Shown piece by piece: positions 10,290 to 18,858 of a stretch of DNA of 64,000 nt. The DNA comes from Thermocatellispora tengchongensis. Its GTDB lineage: Bacteria > Actinomycetota > Actinomycetes > Streptosporangiales > Streptosporangiaceae. Position 1 is the first letter of the stretch. Each line of letters opens with the position of its first letter. A program made the translations under genes and the position numbers. The DNA is taken from NCBI RefSeq assembly GCF_014202315.1, contig NZ_JACHGN010000014.1, positions 62,001-126,000 of the forward strand, read 5' to 3'. Under the pieces are notes generated by a model, which saw only the letters and a program-made list of their open reading frames with translations, was not told the origin of the DNA and made no database searches.

Positions 10290-11099
10290 TCAGGCTGCCT
10301 GGGGGGTTTCGGTGGAGGGCTCCTGGGCGGGCTTGGGGGTGCGGCGGCGCCACCTTCCTGTGGGCTCGGACGCCTCGGTGGGGGCGGGTTCGGTGGGGGC
10401 GGGTTCGGTGGACGACGGGGCCGTGGGGGCTGGTGCTGCCTGGGGAGTGGGGGGCGCCGACGGGGCGGGGGGTGTGGAGGGGGCCGGGGCTCGGAAGGTC
10501 GCCGTGGCGTCGGGGTCGTGGAGGGGGGTCGGCGGTGGGGTGGGCGTGGGCGGCGAGGTGGACGGTGCCGCCGGTGGGAGTTGTGGGGTGGTGGGGGGCG
10601 CTTGGAGGGCGGGGGCTGGGGGGAGGGCGGGGGTGGCTGTGGGGGTGGGGGTGGGGGATGTGGTGGGGAAGGCCCAGTCTTCGGTGGCGGTGTCGAGGGC
10701 GGTGCGGGCGTCGTCGTCCAGGGGGGCGGGGGTGGCGCCGCGTGGGGGACGGTGGAAGGTGGCGATGCCCCAGCGCAGGTCGTGGCCTAGGGAGTTGGCC
10801 TCGACCTCGGGTATGAAGCGGCGTTCGCCCTCCTTGCCGAACTCGCGGATGCGCAGGCGGCCCTGGACGACGACCGGGTGGCCGACCTGGACCGAGCGGG
10901 CCACGTGGTCGCCCAGGCCGCGCCAGCAGCGGATCGTGAAGAAGGTCTTGTCGGCGTCGCGCCACTCCTGGGCCTTGCGGTCGTAGTAGCGGCTGTTGGT
11001 CGCGACGCGCAGGGAGGTCACGCGGGTACCGTCGGTGAGGGTGTGCTGGCGCGGCTCGGCCGCCACGGTGCCGATGAGGGTTACGTAGATGTCGTTCAT
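10290..11099 (-). CDS. Single-stranded DNA-binding protein paralogue with long Pro/Thr/Ala tail
   Basis: A 269-residue SSB-like protein. Residues 1 to about 110 form an OB fold (MNDIYVTLIGTVAAEPRQ, then VTSLRVATNSRYYDRK and VVVQGRLRIREF), as in the SsbB-type second SSB of actinobacteria. The remaining ~150 residues are a disordered Pro/Thr/Ala-rich tail. It ends in TPQAA and lacks the acidic DDDIPF-like tip that recruits partner proteins in housekeeping SSBs. In Streptomyces the SsbB paralogue is linked to chromosome segregation during sporulation. The start at 11099 follows GAGAGGCAC. It lies downstream of the two dynamin-like genes, separated by 147 bp containing a hairpin. Confidence 0.88.
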   Translation of the reverse strand: MNDIYVTLIGTVAAEPRQHTLTDGTRVTSLRVATNSRYYDRKAQEWRDADKTFFTIRCWRGLGDHVARSVQVGHPVVVQGRLRIREFGKEGERRFIPEVEANSLGHDLRWGIATFHRPPRGATPAPLDDDARTALDTATEDWAFPTTSPTPTPTATPALPPAPALQAPPTTPQLPPAAPSTSPPTPTPPPTPLHDPDATATFRAPAPSTPPAPSAPPTPQAAPAPTAPSSTEPAPTEPAPTEASEPTGRWRRRTPKPAQEPSTETPQAA

Positions 11100-11189
11100 T
11101 GCGGTGTGCCTCTCAGGTGGCGGGCTCGGGTTGCCCGCCGCTTGGGGGACACACTGCCGGGAGGTGGGGTGAGCACGCGGGAGCGAGCG

Positions 11190-11220
11190 GGGTTCTGGGG
11201 ATGGCGGATGCCCAGAACCC
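11190..11220 (-). terminator. Hairpin between dynamin-like gene and ssb
   Basis: GGGTTCTGGG (11190-11199) and CCCAGAACCC (11211-11220) are perfect 10-base complements with an 11-base loop. It sits 27 bp past the stop of the 550-residue GTPase and 90 bp before the ssb start, so it may end or attenuate the upstream transcript and give ssb partly independent expression. Confidence 0.6.
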
Positions 11221-11246
11221 GGCCGGCCGCTCCGGCTGTGGACAAC

Positions 11247-12899
11247 TCAGGAGCGCAGTGCTCGCAGGGCGGTGTAGAACTCGTGGTGCTTGGCGAGTTC
11301 GCGTTCCACCGGCTCGATCACCATCGACTCGGCCACCGCGCTCACCCTGCGGCGCATGTCTCTCTCCAGGCGGTCGCGCTCGTTGCCCGCCCCCAGCACC
11401 ACGAAGTTGCGGCTCGCGACCGCCGACAGCAGGCCGAGGCCGAGCACCGAGAACATCATCAGGCCGACCCAGGGCAGCGACTCCACCTCGCCGAAGACGC
11501 TCAGGCCGTCGGGCAGCTCGCCCACGCCCAGCACGCCGTACAGCAGGGTGGTGCCCATCCAGGCCACGCCCGCCACGAACAGGACCACCAGGAGGTACTG
11601 CCAGATCTTCAGCAGCCGCCAGGACGCCGGGACGCGGTCGAGGCGGGGGGCGGCCTGTGACAGCTCCTCCGACAGCACGCGCGGCAGGTCGGCGGCGCGG
11701 GACCGGGCGGCCTGCTTGACGGCGTTGCGCCAGGTGTCGTGCATGCCCGCCGACAGGCCGTCGGCCAGGGCCTGGATCGCGTTGTCCACCTCGGCGGGCT
11801 GGGCCTGCACCGCGCCCGCCGTCAGGTCGCGGATCTCCTGGCGCAGGTCGCCCAGGCGCAGGCTCTTGAGCGGGTCGCCGCGCAGCCTGCTGGCCCAGCG
11901 CGCGTAGGGCCAGCCGACGTAGTCGGCCGACCGCGCGCCGTAGATGTTCTCCATCGCCTCCCCCAGCGCGGGGACGCCGACCGCGTCGCACAGCGCGTCG
12001 GTGAGGCCGACGCGGCGGGCGGCGTCCACCGTCGCCGGTACGGTCAGCGCGTCGCCCGGCGGCATCATCGCCCCCAGGTGGCGGGCCGCCCGCTCCACGT
12101 CGGCTTCGAGACGCTGGATCGCGGCCCTGCGCTTGGAGACCGCGTGCGCGAGCACGGCCTTGAGGCCGTCCGCGCCCCCCGGCGTGATCGCCGATGTGGC
12201 CACCACGGTGGGGCTCGCGACGCCCTCGCGCTTGAGCAGGGCCGTCAGGTCGGCCATGCACTCGGCCAGTTCCTCGCGGGTGAGCCTGTCGGCCTGGTTG
12301 AGCGCGAACACCGTCACCGCGTCGTGCCCGGCCAGCTCGGCGACGTACTTGGTGTGCATGGCCGCGTCGGCGTACTTCTGCGGGTCCAGCACCCACACCA
12401 CCAGGTCGGCGACCTTGATCAGGCGGTCGGCCTCGCGGTCGGTGAGCGCGCGGATGGAGTCGTGGTCGGGCAGGTCGAGCAGGATCAGGCCGTGGAGCTG
12501 GCTGTCGCCCTTGTCCAGGGCGCTGGCCCGCGCGAAGCGGTGGCGCCACTGGATCTGCAGCCAGTCGAGCAGCGGGCCCGCGCCCTCCAGGCCCCACACG
12601 CACGCGTGCGTACGCGCGGTGGTCGGCCGCCGTACGCCCGTCGGCGACAGCTCCAGCCCCGACACCGCGTTGAACAGGGACGACTTGCCGCTGCCGGTGC
12701 CGCCCGCGAGCGCCACCACCGTGTGGTCGGAGGAGAGCTTGAGCCGGTCACCCGCGCGCGAGAGCAGTTGCCCCGACTCCTTCAGCAGGGTGGGGTTGAC
12801 CCGGCCGGGGCCCAGCTCGACCACCCGCGACAGGGCCGCCAGCCGGGTGCCGAGACCCGTGCGGGGCTGCGTGGCCGGCGGGGTGATCGACACGCTCAT
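11247..12899 (-). CDS. Dynamin-like / YfjP-family GTPase with two membrane segments
   Basis: A 550-residue GTPase. The P-loop GGTGSGKSS is at 66-74, G2 threonines follow in VRRPTTART, G3 is DLPDHDS and G4 is NQAD. Two hydrophobic segments (about 420-445 and 465-490) sit near the C-terminus, followed by a charged helical end. This layout fits the bacterial dynamin-like proteins that, as a pair (DynA/DynB), stabilise FtsZ rings during Streptomyces sporulation septation; the assignment rests on architecture and on the paired, ssb-adjacent context. Its ATG (12899) overlaps the stop of the upstream GTPase by 4 bp (ATGA), implying translational coupling. Confidence 0.82.
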   Translation of the reverse strand: MSVSITPPATQPRTGLGTRLAALSRVVELGPGRVNPTLLKESGQLLSRAGDRLKLSSDHTVVALAGGTGSGKSSLFNAVSGLELSPTGVRRPTTARTHACVWGLEGAGPLLDWLQIQWRHRFARASALDKGDSQLHGLILLDLPDHDSIRALTDREADRLIKVADLVVWVLDPQKYADAAMHTKYVAELAGHDAVTVFALNQADRLTREELAECMADLTALLKREGVASPTVVATSAITPGGADGLKAVLAHAVSKRRAAIQRLEADVERAARHLGAMMPPGDALTVPATVDAARRVGLTDALCDAVGVPALGEAMENIYGARSADYVGWPYARWASRLRGDPLKSLRLGDLRQEIRDLTAGAVQAQPAEVDNAIQALADGLSAGMHDTWRNAVKQAARSRAADLPRVLSEELSQAAPRLDRVPASWRLLKIWQYLLVVLFVAGVAWMGTTLLYGVLGVGELPDGLSVFGEVESLPWVGLMMFSVLGLGLLSAVASRNFVVLGAGNERDRLERDMRRRVSAVAESMVIEPVERELAKHHEFYTALRALRS

Positions 12900-15235
12900 C
12901 GGGCGACCTCCAGGTTGTACGTCGCCTGGTAGAGCCGGGCCGCGGCGGCTTCGTCAGGGATGCCGGCTCCGTCCAGCACCTGCGCGTATCTCATCGTCTC
13001 CTCATCGAACAGCATGCCGATCCTGGCCCGTAGGTCGTTGCGCGCCTTGACGCTGATGCTGCGCAGCGACTCGGCGCCGAGCAGGGCGCGCAGCAGCCGC
13101 TGCGGCATCGGGCTCTCGCGTCCGTCGGTCTCCGCCGTGCCGTAGCCGAGCAGCCCGACCGTGAAGATCAGGGCTAAGGACTCCTCGTCGAAGGACACCA
13201 CCTTGGCCACCGACCGCTTGGTCACGCCCTCCTTGCGCATCAGCTCCACGAGGTGGTCCTGCCAGGCGGCGATCGTACGCCCGGTCCTGCGCACCATCTC
13301 CTCCGAGACGTGCCCGAGCCCCGGGGTCTCGGCGAGCTTGTCGCCCGGCCGGCCGCGACGCGTCCAGCGCTCCACGACCTCCTCCGCCGCCCGCTGGGCC
13401 GCGGTCACGATCAGCGACTCCAGGCCCGAGCGCAGCGCGGACTTCAGCGCCCGCTGCCGCTCCGGCGCCTGCTTGGACGCCCGCCCGCCGAACCTCATCG
13501 GCCGCCTCAGGTGCAGGGTGCGCATGATGTCGCCGGAGCCGGCGAAGTCCTGCCAGCGGGCGAACACCTCCCCGCGCATCAGCGAGCCGTTCCTGGTCAC
13601 CTCGTCGATCGTGGCCAGCGCGCCGGTGTACGCAGTCTCGACGTCCGAGCGCAGCTCCCCGCGCAGGGCGACCTGCGCCTCCATGTGCCGGGCCAGCTTG
13701 GGCACGCGGGTGCGGAAGCTGTCCAGCACCCCGGCCAGCGTCTCGCGTACGGCCTTGTCGCGCCGCTCCTCGTCCACCGACAGCTCGGTGAGCCACTCGC
13801 GCAGGTCGGCGATCTGGTCGTCGGGCAGGCGCCCGTCACGCGCGTCGCACTCGTCGATGACGAACCGCTGCACCTCGCCGAGCCCGTACTCGGTCAGCAT
13901 GCGCACGAAGTGCTTGACCACGACGTCGCGTGATCGCGGCGGCACGCGGGAGAGCACGATCGCCATCTTCGCGCCGCGTTCCTTGGCCATGCGCAGCAGC
14001 CGCCAGGCGGGGGCGTCGGCGTAGCGGGCCGCGGTCGTGACGAAGATCCACATGTCGGCGGCGTCCAGCATCCGGTGCGCCATGTCGTGGTGGCTCTCCA
14101 CGACCGAGTCGATGTCGGGGCTGTCCAGCAGCGCGATCCCCTGCGGAAGCAGCTCGCTCTGGGTCACCACCAGGCTGTCGGGACGGGTGTCGCGCCCGGC
14201 CGCCCGCACCCGGCGCAGGCCGCCGAGCATGCCTCCCGGCGCGAACCAGGGGGTGTCTCCGGGGTGGCAGGCCAGCACCGGCGTGCCCGTGGTCGGGCGG
14301 CGTACGCCCGTCGCGCTCACCTTCGCCCCGGCCAGCGTGTTGACCAGCGTGGACTTGCCCGCGCCGGTGGACCCCGCGATCACGACCAGCGCGGGGCCCG
14401 CGCTCATCCGCACCCGCGGGATCACGTAGTCGTCGAGCTGCGCCAGGATCTCGTCCCTGGCCTTGCCCGCCTCCTCCGCGCCTGGCGCGTCCAGGCCGAA
14501 GCGCAGGCCGGCCACGCTCTCCTTTAGCGCGGCCAGCGCCGCCGTCAGCGCCTGCGCGGCGGCGTCGGGCATCGGGACCTCGCGTACGCCGCCGGCGGCG
14601 AAGAGCCCGCCGGACTTCTTCTTGGGGGTGGCGGAGAACGGCGAGAACGCGTCGAAACGCGCCGGTTCGGGGTCCGGTTCCGTTTCGGCTTCGGGTTCGG
14701 GCTCCGGGTCCGGCTGGGGTTCCGCTTCTGCTTCTGATTCTGCTTCTGGGGCGGGCTCCGCGTCGGGGGCTGCGGGGGCGTCGGGGTCGGGCTCCTCGGC
14801 GGCGGGCTGGGGGGATGGGGGCTCGGCTTCGGAGCCGGGCACGGCTTCCGCTTCCGCATCCGCGTCGGGTTCCGGCTCCGCGTCCGCTTCCGCGTCGGGT
14901 TCCGCTTCCGCGTCCGGTTCCGGTTCCGTGTCCGGTTCCGTGTCTGCTTCCGGTTCCGTGTCTGCTTCCGGTTCCGTGTCTGCTTCCGGTTCCGGGACGG
15001 CCTCGGGGGTTTCGGCGGCCTCGGCGGCTAACCCCTCTTCGGGGGGCAGGGCCGGGGTGGGGTCGGGGTCGGGCCGGGCCTCGGCGGGCGGGCCGTCCTC
15101 GTCGTCGCGTATCGGCCGGAAGCTGATCGTCTGCTCTCCGGGCGACTCGGGGTGCTCCTCCGGCTGGGCGACGGGCGCGTCCTCGCCTCCGGCGTCTTCG
15201 AGCCGCCCCGTCGGCCTGTTGGCAGCAGACTTCAC
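12896..15235 (-). CDS. Dynamin-like GTPase with long acidic repeat N-terminus
   Basis: A 779-residue protein. Residues 1 to about 195 are disordered and acidic, with six-residue repeats (EPEADT / EPDAEA). A GTPase domain follows: P-loop GSTGAGKS at 288-295, VRRPTTGTP as G2, and LLDSPDID as G3. The remainder is a long, mostly helical region. No clear membrane span is seen, so membrane contact may depend on its partner. It reads as the upstream member of a heteromeric bacterial dynamin pair. The GTG start (15235) overlaps the cysG stop by 4 bp (GTGA), and its own stop overlaps the next GTPase start by 4 bp. Confidence 0.8.
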   Translation of the reverse strand: MKSAANRPTGRLEDAGGEDAPVAQPEEHPESPGEQTISFRPIRDDEDGPPAEARPDPDPTPALPPEEGLAAEAAETPEAVPEPEADTEPEADTEPEADTEPDTEPEPDAEAEPDAEADAEPEPDADAEAEAVPGSEAEPPSPQPAAEEPDPDAPAAPDAEPAPEAESEAEAEPQPDPEPEPEAETEPDPEPARFDAFSPFSATPKKKSGGLFAAGGVREVPMPDAAAQALTAALAALKESVAGLRFGLDAPGAEEAGKARDEILAQLDDYVIPRVRMSAGPALVVIAGSTGAGKSTLVNTLAGAKVSATGVRRPTTGTPVLACHPGDTPWFAPGGMLGGLRRVRAAGRDTRPDSLVVTQSELLPQGIALLDSPDIDSVVESHHDMAHRMLDAADMWIFVTTAARYADAPAWRLLRMAKERGAKMAIVLSRVPPRSRDVVVKHFVRMLTEYGLGEVQRFVIDECDARDGRLPDDQIADLREWLTELSVDEERRDKAVRETLAGVLDSFRTRVPKLARHMEAQVALRGELRSDVETAYTGALATIDEVTRNGSLMRGEVFARWQDFAGSGDIMRTLHLRRPMRFGGRASKQAPERQRALKSALRSGLESLIVTAAQRAAEEVVERWTRRGRPGDKLAETPGLGHVSEEMVRRTGRTIAAWQDHLVELMRKEGVTKRSVAKVVSFDEESLALIFTVGLLGYGTAETDGRESPMPQRLLRALLGAESLRSISVKARNDLRARIGMLFDEETMRYAQVLDGAGIPDEAAAARLYQATYNLEVAR
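14925..14996. repeat. 18-bp in-gene tandem repeat encoding EADTEP
   Basis: The plus-strand unit GTGTCTGCTTCCGGTTCC repeats perfectly at least three times and encodes the six-residue acidic repeat of the dynamin-like protein. Diverged 6-residue units continue to about 14650. It is prone to copy-number change. Confidence 0.85.
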
Positions 15236-16464
15236 GGAACCCGCTCCGCTCGCACCATCTCGACCTCCTGGCCGACCTTCACGACGTCGCCGACGAGCAC
15301 GATCGCCGGTGGCCGGATGCCGGCCGCCGACACGCGCTCAGCCACCGTGGACAGCGTGGCGTACACCGCCCGCTGCGTCGGAAGAGTACCGTCCTGTACC
15401 ACCATTACGGGAGTTTCCGGCGAACGTCCGTCTCTCTGCAGCGCGTCGGCGATCTGAGCGATGCGCTCGACGGCCATCATGAGCACCAGGGTCCCCTGCG
15501 AGCGCGCCAGTGCGGGCCAGTCGACGGTGGACTCGGGGTGGCCGGGCGGCACGTGCACCGAGATCACGTGAAACTCCTGGCTGATCCCCCGGTGGGTCAC
15601 CGGTACGCCCGCCGCCGCGGGCACCGCGACGGGGCTCGTGATGCCGGGCACGACCGTGACCGGGATGCCGGCGCGGGCGCAGGCGAGCATCTCCTCGCCG
15701 CCGCGGCCGAAGACGAAGGGGTCGCCGCCCTTGAGCCGGACCACGAACTTTCCGGCCCTTGCATGCTCCACGATCAGGTCGTTGATCTTCTCCTGGGCGA
15801 GGTAGCGGCCGTACGGGATCTTGGCCGCGTCGATCAGCTCCACGTCCGGCGGCAGCTCGTCGAGCAGCGCGCGGGGCGCGAGCCGGTCGGCGATGACCAC
15901 GTCGGCCTGGGCGAGGAGCTGGCGCCCGCGTACGGTGATCAGGGCGGGGTCGCCGGGGCCGCCGCCGACCAGGGCCACGCCCACCGGCTTGGTGCGGTTG
16001 CGCCGCGCGTCCACGGTGCCGTCGCGCAGCGCGTCCACCACCGCGTCCCTGATGCCCGCGGCCCGGCGCGGGTCGCCCCCGGCCGTGATCGCGACGGTTA
16101 TCTCGTCCACCTTGCCGGAGGCGGGGGTCCAGGCGGCCGAGGACTCCTTGTCGTCGGCGCGGACGCACCAGATGCGCTTGGCCTCGGCCTCCGCGGCGAT
16201 GGCGGTGTTGGCGGCGCGGTCGTCGGTGCACGCCTGGACGAGCCAGGCGCCGTCGCAGTCGCCGACCTCGTAGCGCCGGGCCTCCCAGGTGATCCGGCCC
16301 GCCGCGATGAGATCGTCGAGGGCGGGCGTGACGCTGGGCGACACCAGCGTGATCTTCGCGCCGGCGTCGAGCAGGGCGGGCACGCGCCGCTGGGCGACCC
16401 GCCCGCCGCCCACGACGAGCACCCGCCGCCCGGAGAGGCGCAGACCGAGCAGGTAGGGGGACAT
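15232..16464 (-). CDS. cysG: Siroheme synthase / uroporphyrinogen-III C-methyltransferase (CysG type)
   Basis: A fused 410-residue enzyme. The N-terminal part (Rossmann VVGGGRVAQRR at 15-25) is the precorrin-2 dehydrogenase/ferrochelatase domain. The C-terminal part begins at VGVALVGGGPGDPALITVRG and contains GDPFVFGRGGEE, the SAM-dependent uroporphyrinogen-III methyltransferase. It makes precorrin-2, the branch point to siroheme (sulfite and nitrite reductases) and to cobalamin. The start is taken at the ATG at 16464 because MSPYLLGLRLSGRRV is conserved and a GGGAGA site lies 10 bases upstream; an open frame reaches 16497. The stop overlaps the start of the dynamin-like gene, an unusual coupling. 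Confidence 0.93.
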   Translation of the reverse strand: MSPYLLGLRLSGRRVLVVGGGRVAQRRVPALLDAGAKITLVSPSVTPALDDLIAAGRITWEARRYEVGDCDGAWLVQACTDDRAANTAIAAEAEAKRIWCVRADDKESSAAWTPASGKVDEITVAITAGGDPRRAAGIRDAVVDALRDGTVDARRNRTKPVGVALVGGGPGDPALITVRGRQLLAQADVVIADRLAPRALLDELPPDVELIDAAKIPYGRYLAQEKINDLIVEHARAGKFVVRLKGGDPFVFGRGGEEMLACARAGIPVTVVPGITSPVAVPAAAGVPVTHRGISQEFHVISVHVPPGHPESTVDWPALARSQGTLVLMMAVERIAQIADALQRDGRSPETPVMVVQDGTLPTQRAVYATLSTVAERVSAAGIRPPAIVLVGDVVKVGQEVEMVRAERVP

Positions 16465-16602
16465 GGCGGCCGATCTCCCGTTCACGAGACTTTGCACGTT
16501 GTGAGGTAAACCTACCGGCTTGGACCGGCGGATTTGCTGCGGGCGTGTTAACGACCGTCAAGCCACGGCTGTTAACACCGGGAACCTGCGTCACAGCAGG
16601 GG

Positions 16603-17616
16603 TCAGCGGCCGTCCAGCAGTGGCTGCCGGGGGTCCCAGGCGGGCCCGCCCGCGGCGTCCTTGCGCCGCCGCGCCATCGCCGACAGCGCTTCGAGCACGA
16701 CCCGGTTGCCGAGGAAGGCGGTGACGTCGGCGTGGTCGTACGGCGGCGCCACCTCGACGATCTCCATGCCCACGACCGGCAGCTCGTAGCAGACGCGGCG
16801 TACGGAGTCGAGAAGTTCGCGGGCGGTGAGCCCGCCCGGCTCGGGCGTGCCGGTGCCCGGGGCGTGGCCGGGGTCGCACACGTCGATGTCCACCGACAGG
16901 AACACGCCCTCGCACTCGTCGGTGGCGATGGCGAACGCCTCGGTCAGGCACTCGTCCAGGCCGCGCGCCACGATCTCGGTCATCTCGTACGAGCGCATGC
17001 CGCGCTCGGCCATCCACGCCAGGGTCTCGGGCTCCGGCCAGTAGCCGCGCAGCCCGATCTGCAGGAACCTGTCGCCCCGGATCGCGCCCGACTCGTCGAG
17101 CCTGCGCATCGGCAGGCCGTGCCCGTACAGGTGGCCGAACTGGACGTTGCCGGTGTCGGCGTGCGCGTCGAAGTGGATCATCGACACGCGGCCCCGGCCG
17201 CGCGCGGTGGCCACGCCGCGGGCGTCGGGGAGCGCGATGGTGTGGTCGCCGCCGAGCACGATCGGGATCGAGCCGGTGCCGGCGATGCGGCGCACGGCCT
17301 CCTCGATGGCCGCGATCGAGCCCTCGATGTCGCCGGAGTAGCACTCCACGTCGCCGGCGTCGAGCACGCGCAGGTCGCGCAGGGCGTCCACGCGCATGGC
17401 CAGGCTGGGGCGCGAGCCGTTGTGCGGCAGGTAGCACGCCTGGCGCAGGGCGGAGGGGCCGAACCTGGCCCCCGCCCGGTGCGACGTGCCCCCGTCGAAC
17501 GGGGCACCGATGATCACCACGTCGGCGTCGGCGTACGTGCCGGGGTCGGTGACGTCGCACCGGTCCACGCCGAGGAAGGTGACATCGGGCCCGAACATCG
17601 CCCCGTACCTGGCCAC
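16603..17616 (-). CDS. speB: Agmatinase / ureohydrolase family protein
   Basis: A 337-residue arginase-superfamily enzyme that should hydrolyse agmatine or a related guanidino compound (for example guanidinobutyrate) to urea plus an amine. The binuclear Mn site is complete: GGDHT (122-126), HFDAHADT (148-155) and SVDIDVCDP (241-249). GTG start at 17616 with AAGGAAGG upstream. It is 26 bp downstream of cobT on the same strand and so probably shares its transcript, although polyamine metabolism has no obvious link to cobalamin. The precise substrate is uncertain. Confidence 0.85.
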   Translation of the reverse strand: MARYGAMFGPDVTFLGVDRCDVTDPGTYADADVVIIGAPFDGGTSHRAGARFGPSALRQACYLPHNGSRPSLAMRVDALRDLRVLDAGDVECYSGDIEGSIAAIEEAVRRIAGTGSIPIVLGGDHTIALPDARGVATARGRGRVSMIHFDAHADTGNVQFGHLYGHGLPMRRLDESGAIRGDRFLQIGLRGYWPEPETLAWMAERGMRSYEMTEIVARGLDECLTEAFAIATDECEGVFLSVDIDVCDPGHAPGTGTPEPGGLTARELLDSVRRVCYELPVVGMEIVEVAPPYDHADVTAFLGNRVVLEALSAMARRRKDAAGGPAWDPRQPLLDGR

Positions 17617-17642
17617 CTTGGGTCCTTCCTTCCGCTACTCGC

Positions 17643-18719
17643 TCACGCGTCCTTCTCCGTCACTCCGGCGGAGTCGAAGGTGGCGACATCGTGCATGACG
17701 CGTACGGCGGCGCAGACCAGGGGGTGGGCGAGCAGGCCGCCGGTGCCCTCGCCGAGCCGGAGCTCCAGATCGACGAGCGGGCGCAGGCCGAGGTACTCCA
17801 GCGCCGCCGCGTGGCCCGGCTCGGCCGAGCGGTGCCCGGCGACGCAGTGGTCCACCGCCGCGGGCGCGAGCGCCGCGGCGGCCAGCGCGGCCGAGCCGGC
17901 GATCACGCCGTCGAGCAGCACCGGGACCCGGGCCGCCGCGCCGCCGAGGATGAACCCGGCGATGGCGGCGTGCTCCAGGCCGCCCACCCCGCCGAGCGCC
18001 GCGAGCGGGGCGGCGGCGTGGCCGGGGCGCAGCCCGTTGGCGTCGAGCGCCCGCCGGATCACCTCGATCTTGCGGGCGTAGGTCTCGTCGTCCACGCCGG
18101 TGCCGCGGCCGGTGACCTCCGCCGGGTCGTGGCCGGTAAACGCGGCGACGAGCGCGGCCGAGGCGGTGGTGTTGGCGATGCCCATGTCGCCGGTGATCAG
18201 GCACCGGGCGCCCTCGGCGACGAGCCGCCGGGCGACCGAGATGCCGGCCTCCAGCGCGGCGACGGTCTGCTCGGGGGTCATCGCCGGGCCTGCGGACAGG
18301 TCGGCGGTGCCGTACGCGACCTTGTGGTGCACCAGGCCGGGCGCGTGCGGCAGATCGGCGGCCACGCCGACGTCCACCACCGTGACCGAGGCGCCCACCT
18401 GCGCCGCGAACGCGTTGGCGACCGCGCCGCCGGCCACGAAGTTGGCCACCATCTGCTGGGTGACCTCCTGCGGCCACGGCGTGACGCCCTGGGCGTGCAC
18501 GCCGTGGTCGGCGGCGAAGATGGCCAGCGCGGCGGGCTCGGGCATCGGCGGCGGGCTGCAGCCGGCCGCGCCCGCCAGGCGCACCGCGACATCCTCCAGG
18601 GCGCCGAGCGCGCCGCGCGGCTTGGTGAGACGGTCCTGGTGTGCGCGCGCCTCCGTCACCGCGGCGGGGTCCGCGGGCTCGATGGCGGCGATCGTCTCGT
18701 AGAGCAGGCTCAGGTCCAC
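17643..18719 (-). CDS. cobT: Nicotinate-nucleotide-dimethylbenzimidazole phosphoribosyltransferase
   Basis: A 358-residue enzyme that makes alpha-ribazole phosphate for the lower ligand of cobalamin. Recognisable segments are KPRGALGALEDVAVRLA, FAADHGVHAQGVTPWPQEVT, GDMGIANTT and LRLGEGTGG, whose Glu is the catalytic base in the family. The start is the GTG at 18719 (MDLSLLYETIAAIEPAD); no strong ribosome-binding site is visible. It lies between the CbiX-like gene (139 bp upstream) and the agmatinase. I saw no cobalamin riboswitch in the 139-bp gap. Confidence 0.95.
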   Translation of the reverse strand: MDLSLLYETIAAIEPADPAAVTEARAHQDRLTKPRGALGALEDVAVRLAGAAGCSPPPMPEPAALAIFAADHGVHAQGVTPWPQEVTQQMVANFVAGGAVANAFAAQVGASVTVVDVGVAADLPHAPGLVHHKVAYGTADLSAGPAMTPEQTVAALEAGISVARRLVAEGARCLITGDMGIANTTASAALVAAFTGHDPAEVTGRGTGVDDETYARKIEVIRRALDANGLRPGHAAAPLAALGGVGGLEHAAIAGFILGGAAARVPVLLDGVIAGSAALAAAALAPAAVDHCVAGHRSAEPGHAAALEYLGLRPLVDLELRLGEGTGGLLAHPLVCAAVRVMHDVATFDSAGVTEKDA

Positions 18720-18858
18720 GCCGTGATCCGTTCGTCAGACGGGCATGACACCTGCCAGTGTGCCGTGCGCCGGGGTTCGGTGTACCGGGGAGGGGTGACG
18801 TCGCGGCCCGGGGCCGTGATCGCGACCGCGGGGACGGTTGTGCGGGGGGGACGGGGTG

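Noticed and set aside
16508-16517. AGGTAAACCT near the cysG start as an iron-regulator (DtxR/IdeR) box
   Set aside because: The half-sites are only two bases apart, not seven as in DtxR/IdeR boxes, so the resemblance is superficial.
18720-18858. Possible cobalamin riboswitch upstream of cobT
   Set aside because: Words such as ACCTGCC and CACTGG occur, but the conserved order of the B12 box and AGCCAGGAGACC core is missing. A covariance-model search would decide.
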